From positions 16,723 through 80,722 of the forward strand of contig LGRX02027000.1 of the NCBI GenBank assembly GCA_001247695.2: a stretch of DNA of 64,000 nt, written 5' to 3'. Below are positions 26,040 to 36,214 of the stretch, piece after piece. How positions within the stretch are numbered: position 1 is the stretch's first letter; each line of letters opens with the position of its first letter. Origin of the DNA: Cymbomonas tetramitiformis (taxonomy: Eukaryota > Chlorophyta > Pyramimonadophyceae > Pyramimonadales > Pyramimonadaceae). The position numbers were made by a program, and so were the translations under genes. The notes beneath the pieces are model-generated. The model was not told the DNA's origin. It was given only the letters and a program-made list of their open reading frames with translations, and made no database searches.

Positions 26040-29000
26040 TTATAAAGGAATATCTTTATGTCCCCAAGGTAAAATATTGAATTTGTCCCACTGAATGTAT
26101 CCTTTATCATAATTTAATGAAAATGATTTTGTTTCGCTTCGTGTTTCTATACCAAGAGCTGCATAATGTTTGTTTTCATCAATTTTTCTTGGTTTTCTAA
26201 GAACATCGTATTTTAATTCCACAATTTTTTCGTGATTGTATAAAATGATATCTTTGATTTCTTCATGATTGATACTTTGAGAATTTTCATAATTTAATGG
26301 AAATCCTTTTACCTTAGTCATTGTTGTTCCATTATCAAATTTTAATGAATATGATTTAGGTGCTGTTGATACAAATTCAATGCATGTCTTATTTTCTAAC
26401 TCGTCGGTCAGTTCTCCAAGATAATCACCAAGTTGTTCTTTGAAGATATGATTATTACTTGTATTTTCAATGTATACCACTGAGTCGGTATCGTGATATA
26501 GTACATTGTCAAATCCTACATCGTCCATCAAATTGTATAATTTCATTCTTGCATATGCCGTTGTAAACACTCCAATAACTTCGTTAACGGTGCAGTTTGT
26601 TTCAGAATATTCACCTAATACATTAAAACCAACTTGGTATTTAACATCACCATTTTTGTTTTTTATTGGCTGAATTAGAACATTGTCATTTCTTGAATCT
26701 GATAAAATATCATATACTTCAGCACTATTCATGAATTTGTTTTGTCTTTTATTTGGTTTCAAACAATATCTACCCCACAAGTTGTTGAGAAATAATTTAG
26801 CAATAGTTCTCAATCCTTCATTTTTATATATTTTATCCTTTTCTAATAATATACCTTCCTTTTCAAAATATTTTTTAATATACAAATCTTTATCTTTTTC
26901 GCTTTGTACCCACTCAGGATAATCGTTTGCCTCTTGTTTTATTTTTAAAAAAGTATTAATAAAGCTTTCAAAAATAGTATATGATGTATTTTCCCAGTGT
27001 ACAACTTGATGAATTTTTTCAATTTTATATCCTTTTTTATAGCTAATTTTACCTCTTCGGTGCACCACGTTCCAGTCATTTTTGTCAAAGGAAATGTCAA
27101 CTTCTCCATTTTAGAATGTCCCAAGTTCCTCAATGGTAAAACTGCCATTCCCAAATCATTTGGTGGAATTATTGTGCATTTTATTACTCCAAAGAATTGT
27201 TCAATATTAGTGACTCCATTTAATTCAATTTCTTGATAGATTTTTGTAGGATGTTTTGAAGGAAATTTACAATATTTTAAAACCCAAGGATACAAACTTG
27301 TAAAATCTACATATCTAATTGTTTCATCATCTCCACATTTGTGATATAATTTTTTAGGGTCAGTTCTTCCACCAAATAGTGCATCTCGGAAAACAATAGG
27401 TGTGTTATAACTGTTTACGAAATCGATAACATTTTGGTCATTTTTTTGTAATTCTTTAAAATCACTTTCTCACATGATTTCGATGTTATACCCAAGACTT
27501 TGAATTTTTTCTAATCTTTTTTTGGTCTCATCGTACAGTTGATAAAATGTTTTATTTGTGGCGTAATTCTTTCTAAACATATTCTTACCATTTGTTTTTG
27601 GATTACCATGCCAATAATCACCGAGAAATTCATATATTGTGTTTGTTGCAGGGTCATAACCATCTACATATTTATGTCTTTCATTGTTACCAAAATGGAA
27701 ATGAGGAATTTTGTATTCTTTGATTAAATTATCAATTTTATTTGAATGTTTTACATATTCCAAATAAATGTCACCTATAGATGATTGTTGTTTTCCTTTG
27801 ATGACACTATTTAAAATAGCTATGGAATTTTCAGGCATATGCAAATACCTATGAATTGTTTGTGTCAATGATGCAATCGTTAAATAGGCTGTGGGGTCAA
27901 TTTCTTCATTTGTAATTTCTAAAATTTTCTTTCTATATTCCATCCATCCTAATCGTAAAATTCTTACATCACTTTGACAATAATCTAATATTTCTTTTTC
28001 CATCACAAAATGATATTTCTTGTTTTTCATTTGCGAATACCAATCCAAAAATTTCGCTCGTGCATCACCTTTCATTTGATTGTATCCATAGTACATTTTG
28101 TCCGGTATTAAACCCTCATATTTTTTATTTTCAGGGGTATTAAACTTGTGAGGAAAATAACCTTTCTTCTCACCTTTTAAATCGAATATTTTTGAGAATT
28201 TACTTAATGGATTTGTTAAATGTAGGTAGCTGTCCATTAATGTCACGTTTTGATATTTTAGATACATTATTTTACCACCATTTTGCACCGTTTCAGGAAT
28301 TTCATTCATTGTCGTCATTATGTATTCTATGATAAGTACATAATCATACTTACTACCATTATGTGCTATAAAAGTAAACCCTTTATGTTTGTTTGAAAAT
28401 AAAAATTTTCAAGCTTCTTCAATATTGTTGTGAATAAATTCCTCTCCATTAGAATATTGTGTCACACTCAGATTCACTTCGTGCTTTGTTTCATTGTATG
28501 CTTCAAAATCAAAAAATCCTATTTTACTTTCATCAACAACATCTTTTGGTTTCTTTGGTGTAATGTAACATTGATGCTCTCTCATGTCACAATATAATTT
28601 ACAATTTGGACAAAATTCATGTCCACAAATGTGTTCTTGTTCTTTTCTTATATCGTAAACCTTTTTACACTCACCTTTGCACCTATGGAAATGTTGACAA
28701 GCTGTCCCTTTTTTGTGTAAATCATAACATTTCTGATTTGGAAATTTTATATTACAATCTTCACAGTGTATGGCTTTCTTCCAATCAATAAATGGTTTGG
28801 TTCCTTTTTTAGAAAAATCGCACAATTTACTTTTACATTTAAAACACCTTGGTCGGTCGGCTATTCCATAAAATGCTTCGATTTTTGTTATTGGTTCGTA
28901 ATGTCCAATACTTGAATTTAGATGATAATAAACAAAATTCCATTCCGGTCTGTCGGGCAAACCTTCTTTAGTTGGCGGATACATTATTGTACAACCCAAA

Positions 29001-29954
29001 TCAGTCATTCCGTGAATTGTAATATTTTTGTTGAATTTTTCTTCAAAGACATGAATGTCATCAAAACCTATACCGTTTTCAGCATTAAATTCTAATTCTT
29101 TCATTAAAATTATTGCTTCCCTTGTTAAACGATTTTTTATATTATTGCAAATTTTATTGTAGACATTGTATGTTATTTCTTCATTGTCTTTTTTATCTTT
29201 GTAATTCATAATTATGCAAGATTTAGCAAAACATTGTTCATCCTTGACGGTAATGCAACTCTTCTTTTGTTTCAATTCCTCCACAGATTTTGGCACCGAC
29301 AATGGTTGGCCCTTTCCATTAATTTTTTTGAAATTTAATAAAGAAATTGTGATGAAATTCACAGCCCCTCTATCATCTCCGGACTGAATCATTCCTTCTA
29401 ATTTTTTGTAAAATTCGATTTCATTTTTTGCACTTAAAAATTCCGAAGAACCATCTTGAAAGTTTACACCAAACTGAAAATGTTTTACATCTTCCGAAGC
29501 TTGGTCAATTTTTTTATTAATCAAATTCATCCAATAATTCAAAGGTTTACTAAGAAATCTATTAAACTTGATTTTCATAGATACTCCGGAATTTCCACCT
29601 TTATCGACAAAATCTTTTGTAACGTCTTTATCCGTAAATTGTTCTTCATATTCTTGTCTAGAAAGCAACTCATTAAGGACTATTAAGTCCTCATTTTCTT
29701 TTTCAAATTTCTTTATTTCTGATTGTAATTTTTGTTGTTTATTTTCTTTGGTAAATTCTTTGTCTATTTTCTTTTTTTCAATTTGATTAATTTTACTCCA
29801 TTGTTCCTTTGTTAATTGTCTTGAACTTGATGCTTTCAAATTTCCGGCCCTATGGTTTTTGACTTTCTTGAGATTGGTTTTCGTTGCTTTGGTCAATGGA
29901 GCTTTGCCTTTATCATATTTTTTTGTCTTTATCATTAGACTTTTTCGGTGGCAT
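26040..29954 (-). pseudogene. protein-primed DNA polymerase B, multiple lesions, copy B
   Basis: Homologue of 15584-19616. Visible lesions are an extra base in an A-run just after the start region (29925-29932), a TGA in place of Cys at about 28409, a TGA in place of Trp at about 27470, and a one-base loss in the same A-run region that is altered in copy A (about 27040). Exonuclease and polymerase motifs are kept in pieces (DFEAYNE, YCQSDVRIL, NNLWGRYC). Motif C occurs once (YHDTDSVVYIE, about 26490), so the duplicated motif of A is specific to A. The gene is certainly inactive. Confidence 0.88.
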
Positions 29955-30000
29955 TATTATTATACAATATATTTCTTATTACTAAATTGTAACGTATTCT

Positions 30001-30333
30001 TTAGGTGGTTTTTGTTACATTCAACCTTTCCAAAAATTTGTTTTGAATTTCCATATATTTTTCAAAGTCTTCAGGATTTTCTTTGATTTTATTGGAGAAT
30101 ATTTCAACAATTTTTACTTTATCTATACCATGCTTTTCCATCGTTGAAACACCGACATTTTTATTTAACAAAATTCGGTCTAAGGTTAGATTCTTTTGTA
30201 ACAATGGTTTGTTGGCTTCATAATATTTCCCTTTGTCTCTCCTATTCATATCTAAAGGCTTTTTATAATACACCTTACCATTCTTAGAAGTAACCTTCAT
30301 ATACTTAGGAGAATGTGTATCAATTTCACTCAT
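30001..30333 (-). CDS. conserved basic protein next to polymerase, copy B
   Basis: Homologue of 15205-15537, 110 residues starting MSEIDTHSPKYMKVTSKNGK. Intact with a handful of substitutions. Lies upstream of the polymerase in the same direction. Function unknown. Confidence 0.6.
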   Translation of the reverse strand: MSEIDTHSPKYMKVTSKNGKVYYKKPLDMNRRDKGKYYEANKPLLQKNLTLDRILLNKNVGVSTMEKHGIDKVKIVEIFSNKIKENPEDFEKYMEIQNKFLERLNVTKTT

Positions 30334-30358
30334 TGTTATAATATAGAACTTATAATCT

Positions 30359-30547
30359 TTAAGCAGATTCAAACACATTTTTATCAATACTTAATTCTTT
30401 TGAATTCATGATATCTCTTTCGCACTTTATACAAAGACAATCTAATTGTTTACATCGAGACCGTCTCATATTATATCCTATAGCATGAATCAAAGCAACG
30501 ATAATTGTCCCAAATTGAAAGACATCACACGTATTTATTTCAAACAT
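30359..30547 (-). CDS. small membrane protein with Cys-rich tail, copy B
   Basis: Homologue of 14991-15179, 62 residues, one visible substitution (VFESA for VLESA). Single hydrophobic helix followed by CLCIKC. Intact. Confidence 0.6.
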   Translation of the reverse strand: MFEINTCDVFQFGTIIVALIHAIGYNMRRSRCKQLDCLCIKCERDIMNSKELSIDKNVFESA

Positions 30548-30559
30548 TATACATTAAAC

Positions 30560-30650
30560 TGATTTTATTTTCTAGTTAGAGTTAGAGTTAAAGTTAGAGT
30601 AAGAGTTAAAGTTAGAGTTAGAGTTAGAATTTAAATCAAAGTCATTAAAA
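30560..30650. repeat. degenerate GTTAGA hexamer repeat
   Basis: Irregular run of gttagagttagagttaaa units in the intergenic space between the small membrane gene and the charged-protein gene. Absent from the same interval of copy A (14937-14990). The same hexamer family occurs at 51270-51345, 51450-51505 and three places in copy C. Confidence 0.75.
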
Positions 30651-30692
30651 ATTGATAGAAATGATAAGTAATGATTAGAAAATTATTTTCTT

Positions 30693-30827
30693 GTGTATTC
30701 TAATATGGGTTTTAAGAAAGGTGAAAAAATTACTGATGAGGCTACTCTAGAACGATTAAAAGTTGCTCGATTAAAAGCTATGGAAACAAGAAGAAAAAAT
30801 TCTGAAGCCAAAAAGGATATCAAACTT
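30693..30827 (+). pseudogene. charged Lys/Glu-rich protein, 5' part, split by retrotransposon
   Basis: First 45 codons of the homologue of 14417-14908 (MYSNMGFKKGEKITDE start), ending in the codons for KKDIKL. The retrotransposon LTR begins at 30828, directly after the target sequence AACTT. The rest of the gene resumes at 48723. In copy A the gene is uninterrupted, which gives the exact empty-site sequence gatatcaaacttgcaaag. Confidence 0.85.
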
Positions 30828-31517
30828 TGTGCCAGGGGCACGACGACAGATGCTCGGAGATATGTTTTTGATTGAACGTGCAAAGGTACACAATTCGGAT
30901 TTTTATAATATACTGGATCAGGGCCAGATTGAGGTACAAACGATAATTCGGTTCCGAGTTCTGAAGGCTAAACACTTCTCAAGTGCTCTACTTATTCACT
31001 CGTCACTCAGGTTGCGGGGTCAACCACTCGAGAGCCGATGTCACACTTCGGCTCAACGTTCAGTTCCCGATCCGATCTCATTTCTAATTCCGATTCGTCA
31101 TTCTCGATTCAGATGTTATGCCAACAGGCTGACACGATGACTGCCCCACAGTACTGTCATACTACTGTACTGTCATACTGTCATACTGTCATAGCGGCAT
31201 ACTGTCATACTGTCATAACCTTAATATCTGATATTCGATTTCATTGTCTTTTCAACCCCGATGCGAATCTGACCATTCTTCGAGGGTCTGACTGAGTTCC
31301 ACGATGACACCCCCCACAGTACTGTCATACTATAGTGTCATACTGTCATACTGTCATAGTGTCATAGTGTCATACTGTCATACCCCGGACATCTGGTATT
31401 CATTCTCATCGTGATTCCAAGCCCAATCTCACTGTCATCGTGCCAATCCCAGATTACCCCCGATGACACACATACGGACGCATAGACATATCGGCTCACG
31501 CTGTGCCTCCGGGCACA
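30828..31517 (-). repeat. 3' LTR of the retrotransposon
   Basis: About 690 bp, about 99% identical to 48027-48722 apart from short indels in the TGTCATAC microsatellites (about 31156-31222 and 31316-31382). TG...CA ends with inverted TGTGCC/GGCACA. The minus-strand polypurine tract (aaggggggagagtt) abuts it at 31518-31531. Confidence 0.93.
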
Positions 31518-31531
31518 ACTCTCCCCCCTTA
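31518..31531 (-). other. polypurine tract
   Basis: Reads aaggggggagagtt on the minus strand directly upstream of the 3' LTR, the standard position for the plus-strand DNA primer. Confidence 0.8.
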
Positions 31532-31699
31532 GGAGTGGTCTACCTCCTGGGATCACTCCGCTAAGGTACCCATCTAAGTTCCAGTTCTTAGGTTCTCTGG
31601 TTCCTTGCTGTTTCCAGTTCTTAGGTTCTCTGGTTCCTCTTCGAGCATAGTTCGCCTGCCGCTACCAGGGCACCACTTTCAAGAAGAAGGGTGCCACTT

Positions 31700-32173
31700 G
31701 GAGTCTAAAGCGGGTCTTCAGTGTCGCGGAGGCGTAAATGTCGGAAAAGTTGTCGTAGCAGTAGTGCTGGTACGGGGTATACACTCGCAGATTGACCTGC
31801 TCCAGTCTGCTGCGGGTGAGGTCCAAGCTGAGCAGTCTCTGGGTGAGCACCGGTTGCCCATCTGCACGCACACGGTGTTGAAGTAGTACAGCGTAGCAGG
31901 GGCGAGGGTGGTGCTGAGTTCGTCCATATGCAGGTGGGTTTCATGTACTGCGTACCATACATGCAGTAGGTACACACCAGCGGTGGGGGAAGCTGGCGCA
32001 TCATAGGGCGAAGCCGTAGCGCGTTAGGGAAGCGACCTCTGGGGTTTTCCATGAACCAATGTTTTGGCTTTAGGTAGTCAATGATCTGCAATGCTCGTCG
32101 TACGATTTTGTCAGCTTGGAGAAGGTCAGGGGGTCCACCAGTGGTGCGCGCTTGACTGTACTGCCTGCAGGGG
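31700..32173 (-). pseudogene. C-terminal half of retrotransposon C5 methyltransferase
   Basis: Continues the methyltransferase that ends in IWASPPC at about 36230, across the nested element. It resumes with codons for CRQYSQAR, then ADKIVRRALQIIDYLKPKHW and FMENP (motif VI), and CMYGTQYMKPTCIWTN, matching the virus C5 protein at 12343-12969 motif for motif. After about 31860 the frame is unclear, with similar sequence appearing in other frames, so further small lesions are likely. It is separated from pol by the insertion and therefore non-functional. Confidence 0.75.
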
Positions 32174-32179
32174 AGCTTA

Positions 32180-32231
32180 CACAGATTGTGGGATTGGGGG
32201 ATTGGGGAATTGGGGGATTGAAAAAATCACA
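32180..32231 (+). repeat. left inverted end of nested element, G-rich
   Basis: cacagattgtgggattgggg followed by three more G-runs and gaaaaaatcac. Four G-runs of four to five spaced by three bases could form a G-quadruplex. The inverted partner is 36162-36212, with about five mismatches. Confidence 0.75.
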
Positions 32232-32519
32232 GGGTGAAAAACCAGAATTCAAGTTTCTAAAAAGTTGGAATTTTAATTTTTACCCTGTGAAAATATGGAA
32301 ACACAAAAATTTGAAACCTCAGTAAACGGTATTTGTGGCAAAAATATCAAAAAAAATTTGGTTCCCGTTCCCCAAAGATTCATTTGAAATTGTGAATTTT
32401 AGAGCTGTAATTTTAGAAAAATTTGAGATTCCGTATTTCTTCCCTACGAATAAAACTATGCCGTCAGCCGACTGTTTTCTTAAAACATTATTCTAATTAA
32501 TAACTTCAAGTTTACTCGT

Positions 32520-33540
32520 AGTCTTTCGACTGTTTTCATAAATATTGAAAACCATGCGGGAAATTTGGTGTGACCACACTTGAACACGCACAACACTTTA
32601 CCGCTGCCACCGGTTTGACATTTTTCAGGTGTACTTTTACGTACCAATACTTTCACGGACGCAACACTTTCACGGACGGACACGCGCAACACTTTACCAC
32701 AGCCGTGCACTTTTGCATTATTATTGTAAACTTATGCAGACTAATAACTTCACGTTTCCTAGTAGACTCTTTGCCGGTTTGATTATTTTAGAAAACCATG
32801 CGGGACACATTTCTAACAATTTTGTGTGACCACACTTGAACACGCACAACACTTTACCGCTGCCACCGGTTTGACATTTTCCAGGTGTACTTTTATGTAC
32901 CAATACTTTCACGGACGCAACACTTTCACGGACGGACACGCACAACACTTTACCACAGCCGTGCACTTTTGCATTATTATTGTAAACTTATGCAGACTAA
33001 TAACTTCACGTTTCCTAGTAGACTCTTTGCCGGTTTGATTATTTCATAAAACCATGCGGGACACACTAGACATTTTTTTGGTGACCACACTTGAACACGC
33101 ACAACACTTTACCGCTGCCACCGGCTTACCATTATTCTTGTTTACTTTAACAGTCTGCTACATTCACGGGCCAAAATAGACAAATATACACACCAACAAA
33201 CATATTTCATTAGCCTAACCAATACTTTCACGGACGCAACACTTTCACGGACGGACACGCACAACACTTTACCACAGCCGTGCACTTTTGCATTATTATT
33301 GTAAACTTATGCAGACTAATAACTTCACGTTTCCTAGTAGACTCTTTGCCGGTTTGATTATTTCATAAAACCATGCGGGACACACTAGACATTTTTTTGG
33401 TGACCACACTTGAACACGCACAACACTTTACCGCTGCCACCGGCTTACCATTATTCTTGTTTACTTTAACAGTCTGCTACATTCACGGGCCAAAATAGAC
33501 AAATATACACACCAACAAACATATTTCACTAGCCTATTCC
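32520..33540. repeat. tandem array of about 255-bp units
   Basis: Units start gaccacacttgaacacgcac at about 32570, 32826, 33082 and 33400. The third is expanded to about 318 bp by an extra segment (cttaccattattcttgttta...), which is repeated in the partial fourth unit. Each contains acgcaacactttcacggacg subrepeats. Small open frames inside are repeats of one another and not convincing genes. Confidence 0.85.
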
Positions 33541-33902
33541 TCCTCTGACTTGGTAATCTCAGCAACTGCCTGAGCAAGGTGGTACACAGCCCCGAAGAAG
33601 CTGGTGGTGCAACTCTCAATCCCAAAAAAGGCACGCTTGGCTCGGAGTGCTCCAACACCAGTTGAACCTGCCCCAAATATTAAGTCTAGTTAGCATTTGT
33701 CTTAAAAGGTAGGTGCTGCATAACGCATAAAACTAACCAAGTGAGTCTCGGGTCTTACCAGATCCCATGAACGGGACCATCTGGGCGGGACATTGAGGCG
33801 GGACCAGGCGGGACCCTGGGAGTCGGGACCAGTCGGCATTGTAGGTGTTTTTTCTTCTTCTGTTGTTGTGAACTTTCTGGGCTCTTGCAGGATGTTTTTT
33901 AT

Positions 33903-34429
33903 TTCCGTTATTGATGACGAAAGCATCGCACAGGCAGAAAAATAATATGCAGATGAGCGCTCACCTAATATTTCTGTCATCGATGACGGAAATATTTTAT
34001 TTTATGTTTTCACAATTAAGCTCCTCACAGTGAGACGGTTGTTTTTTGTTTAACTTTTCCGTCATCGATGACGGTAAAGTTTTTAAGACACAAAAAGACC
34101 CTGAAGATTACCGTGTGCTAACTGTTTCCGTCATCGATGACGGAAATATTTTATTTTATGTTTTCACAATTAAGCTCCTTACAGTGAGACGGTTGATTCT
34201 TGTTTAATTTTTCCGTCATCGATGACGGTAAAGTTATTTAGACACAAAAAGACCCTGAAGATTACCGTTTGCTAACTGTTTCCGTCATCGATGACGGAAA
34301 ACCTTTCCAGAGATCCCGTGGAAGAGCGGCTGTGAACTCTGTCCGTCATTGATGACGGACTTTTTTTTTTAACAGCGCAATTGACAGGTGGCCTTTTTGC
34401 AGGTTGTATTTTTGTCATCGATGACGGGT
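33903..34429. repeat. array of 18-bp palindrome tccgtcatcgatgacgga
   Basis: Eight copies, perfect or nearly so, at about 33903, 33973, 34058, 34126, 34212, 34281, 34342 and 34412. Two full units of about 154 bp, each with two palindromes, are visible between 33973 and 34281. The palindrome contains TGACG and CGTCA half-sites. Confidence 0.88.
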
Positions 34430-34515
34430 ACTTTTCACAGAGTCTTTTGTACTTCGTAATTACCTTACTTCTCTTTGTACATGTTCGGGTTGTTAAATTA
34501 AAGTTACTAGCCCAA

Positions 34516-35095
34516 AGTTTAAAGAGCTTTGCGCAAGCTTAATCCGCTTGACAATGTTTGAGGTTGTCTTTGCGCAAAGATCTTTCCTTACAAGATTATC
34601 TTTGCGCAAACTTTAACAACCAACGCTTACAATCTGCTCAAGCAAACTTTGCGACGCCGCAAGTTTGAATAGCTTTAAAGGATCTTTGTGCAAGCTTAAT
34701 CTGCTTGACAAAGTTTGAGGTTGCCTTTGCGCAAAGATCTTTCCTTAGAAGATCTTTGCGCAAGCTTCAATTAACGCTTACTTCCTCAAGGCAACTGTGC
34801 GCCGCCGCAAAGTTTTAAGAGCTTTAAAGAGCTTTGCGCAAGCTTAATCCGCTCGACAATGTTTGAGGTTGTCTTTGCGCAAAGATCTTTCCTTACAAGA
34901 TTATCTTTGCGCAAGCTTCAACCAACGCAACTTACAATCTGCTCAAGCAAACTTTGCGACGCCGCTCAGTTTGAATTGCTTTAAAGATGTTGGCGCTGCA
35001 AGCTTAATCTGCGTGACAAAGTTTGAGGTTGTCTTTGGAAGCGCAAAGATCTTTCCCTAGAAGATCTTTGCGTGCGCAGGCTTCCTTAAAATCTA
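34516..35095. repeat. tandem array with tttgcgcaaa palindrome
   Basis: About four units of 135-170 bp, each containing gcttaatccgcttgacaa, gtttgaggttgtctttgcgc and aaagatctttcctta. The self-complementary tttgcgcaaag occurs repeatedly, together with agcttt words. Confidence 0.82.
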
Positions 35096-35348
35096 TACGA
35101 TCCTTAAGTTCTGGTAGAGCTTTATTGTAAACGCCGCTAAATATAGTAGTAGATTCCACAGTGTGGGAAGCAACTTCATAGCGGCTTCAGGGTAGCTTCG
35201 ACTTTTTTTCCCCCTCTTATTATTTCCCTTTTTTTGTTTGAGAGGCATTATGCATTTTTTAATGACTACCTATTATTTCACACACTAGTAAACACACGTC
35301 ACCTCATTTCACGCGTGCACAAACCACCAAATTTCACACGTGCTAAAA

Positions 35349-35666
35349 ATGTCCCCCAACCGAGTCCCAGAGATTATGAAAGAATGGTCTTTGCAAAAAG
35401 GAACTGGGAAGAATGCAACGTGTGCTGCCTCAAAGAGTAGAGCTGGAAGTGCAACTGCCAAGGCCACCAATGCAGCTCAGCCCATCCTGCCTCCAGATTA
35501 TCCGCGAGTTGTAGTGCAATGTCAGAGAAAGTTGTTGGGTACTGGAGAATTTGTTTCTCATAAGTGCCAGTTTTGTCCAGTTAAACGTTGCGTGTTCGCT
35601 CTGATGCCAGCGCATTTCAATATTTCGAGACCCCCTACTGATGGAACTATTGTGGTGCACAAATGA
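35349..35666 (+). CDS. short open frame in nested element (105 aa)
   Basis: Starts MSPNRVPEIMKEWSLQKG and includes CQRKLLGTGEFVSHKCQFC and CVFALMPAHFNIS, with a C-x2-C pair. It is the only frame of notable length in the nested element outside the arrays. No transposase motif is visible and it is not recognised. It could be a remnant of a zinc-finger DNA-binding domain. Evidence is limited to an open frame and plausible composition. Confidence 0.3.
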   Translation: MSPNRVPEIMKEWSLQKGTGKNATCAASKSRAGSATAKATNAAQPILPPDYPRVVVQCQRKLLGTGEFVSHKCQFCPVKRCVFALMPAHFNISRPPTDGTIVVHK

Positions 35667-36161
35667 GCTAAGGCGTAAGAGCGGTGGCCTGAACTTTTTG
35701 TAACTAGTTTCGTAAGGTGTTGTGCATGCACAAGAAACTGGGACAAAATACAATACATTACATAAAATATTGTAGTTCTTACCGTATGTAACTGTTAACT
35801 GTTGCAATATGAGAAAAAGCTTTGTATTATTTGTACCTGCGTGAGTGTTACCCAAATTTTTATTGATTGTGAAAATATGTAAATGAATTGAGTAAATGAG
35901 AAGTTTAGAAATATATACGCACGACAGAAAAAACAAAGTGGTTTTAACATACGCAAGGTTTATTTTAGAAAAAAAAGTTTTTATAAAATCACTGTTCTCA
36001 CACACAAATTCTGGAATTCTGAACAATTTCTTAAGTTTAGTAAAATTACAATGTAGATTACAAAAAAACAGATTTTAAAAACATGCAATTCATAAAAATA
36101 ACACTGTGATTTTTATTATTTGCAATTTTTTGGCATTTCCAAATTTAATAATTTTACATGG
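35667..36161. other. AT-rich non-coding stretch of nested element
   Basis: No clear gene or repeat. AT-rich with long A-runs. A minus-strand open frame here has no recognisable features and overlaps the array-side gene in antisense. Confidence 0.5.
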
Positions 36162-36214
36162 TGATTTTTCCAATCCCCCAATCCTCGAATCCCCCAATCC
36201 CACAAACTGTGTTG

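Larger units (their letters stand above)
32174..36214. mobile_element. nested 4.0-kb DNA element with G-rich inverted ends
   Basis: Interrupts the C5 methyltransferase frame of the retrotransposon. Flanks carry a 14-bp near-perfect duplication (actgcctgcagggg at 32160-32173 and actccctgcagggg at 36215-36228). The ends are inverted repeats of about 50 bp beginning cacag[a/t]ttgtgggattg and continuing with gattggggg units (32180-32231 and 36162-36212). The inside holds three unrelated tandem arrays and one short open frame, and no transposase is visible. I read it as a non-autonomous DNA transposon. The unusually long duplication does not fit the common superfamilies I know. Confidence 0.75.

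Noticed and set aside
30829..31295. Open frames inside the LTRs
   Set aside because: Present in both LTRs but short and crossing the TGTCATAC microsatellite. No coding signature.
32180..32231. Internal telomere of the host
   Set aside because: The G-rich repeats are inverted at both ends of one insertion flanked by a target duplication, so they belong to the transposon ends.
33903..34429. CRISPR-like array of regularly spaced palindromes
   Set aside because: Spacers are themselves repeated (unit of about 154 bp), the setting is eukaryotic, and no Cas gene is present. It is a tandem array in a DNA element.
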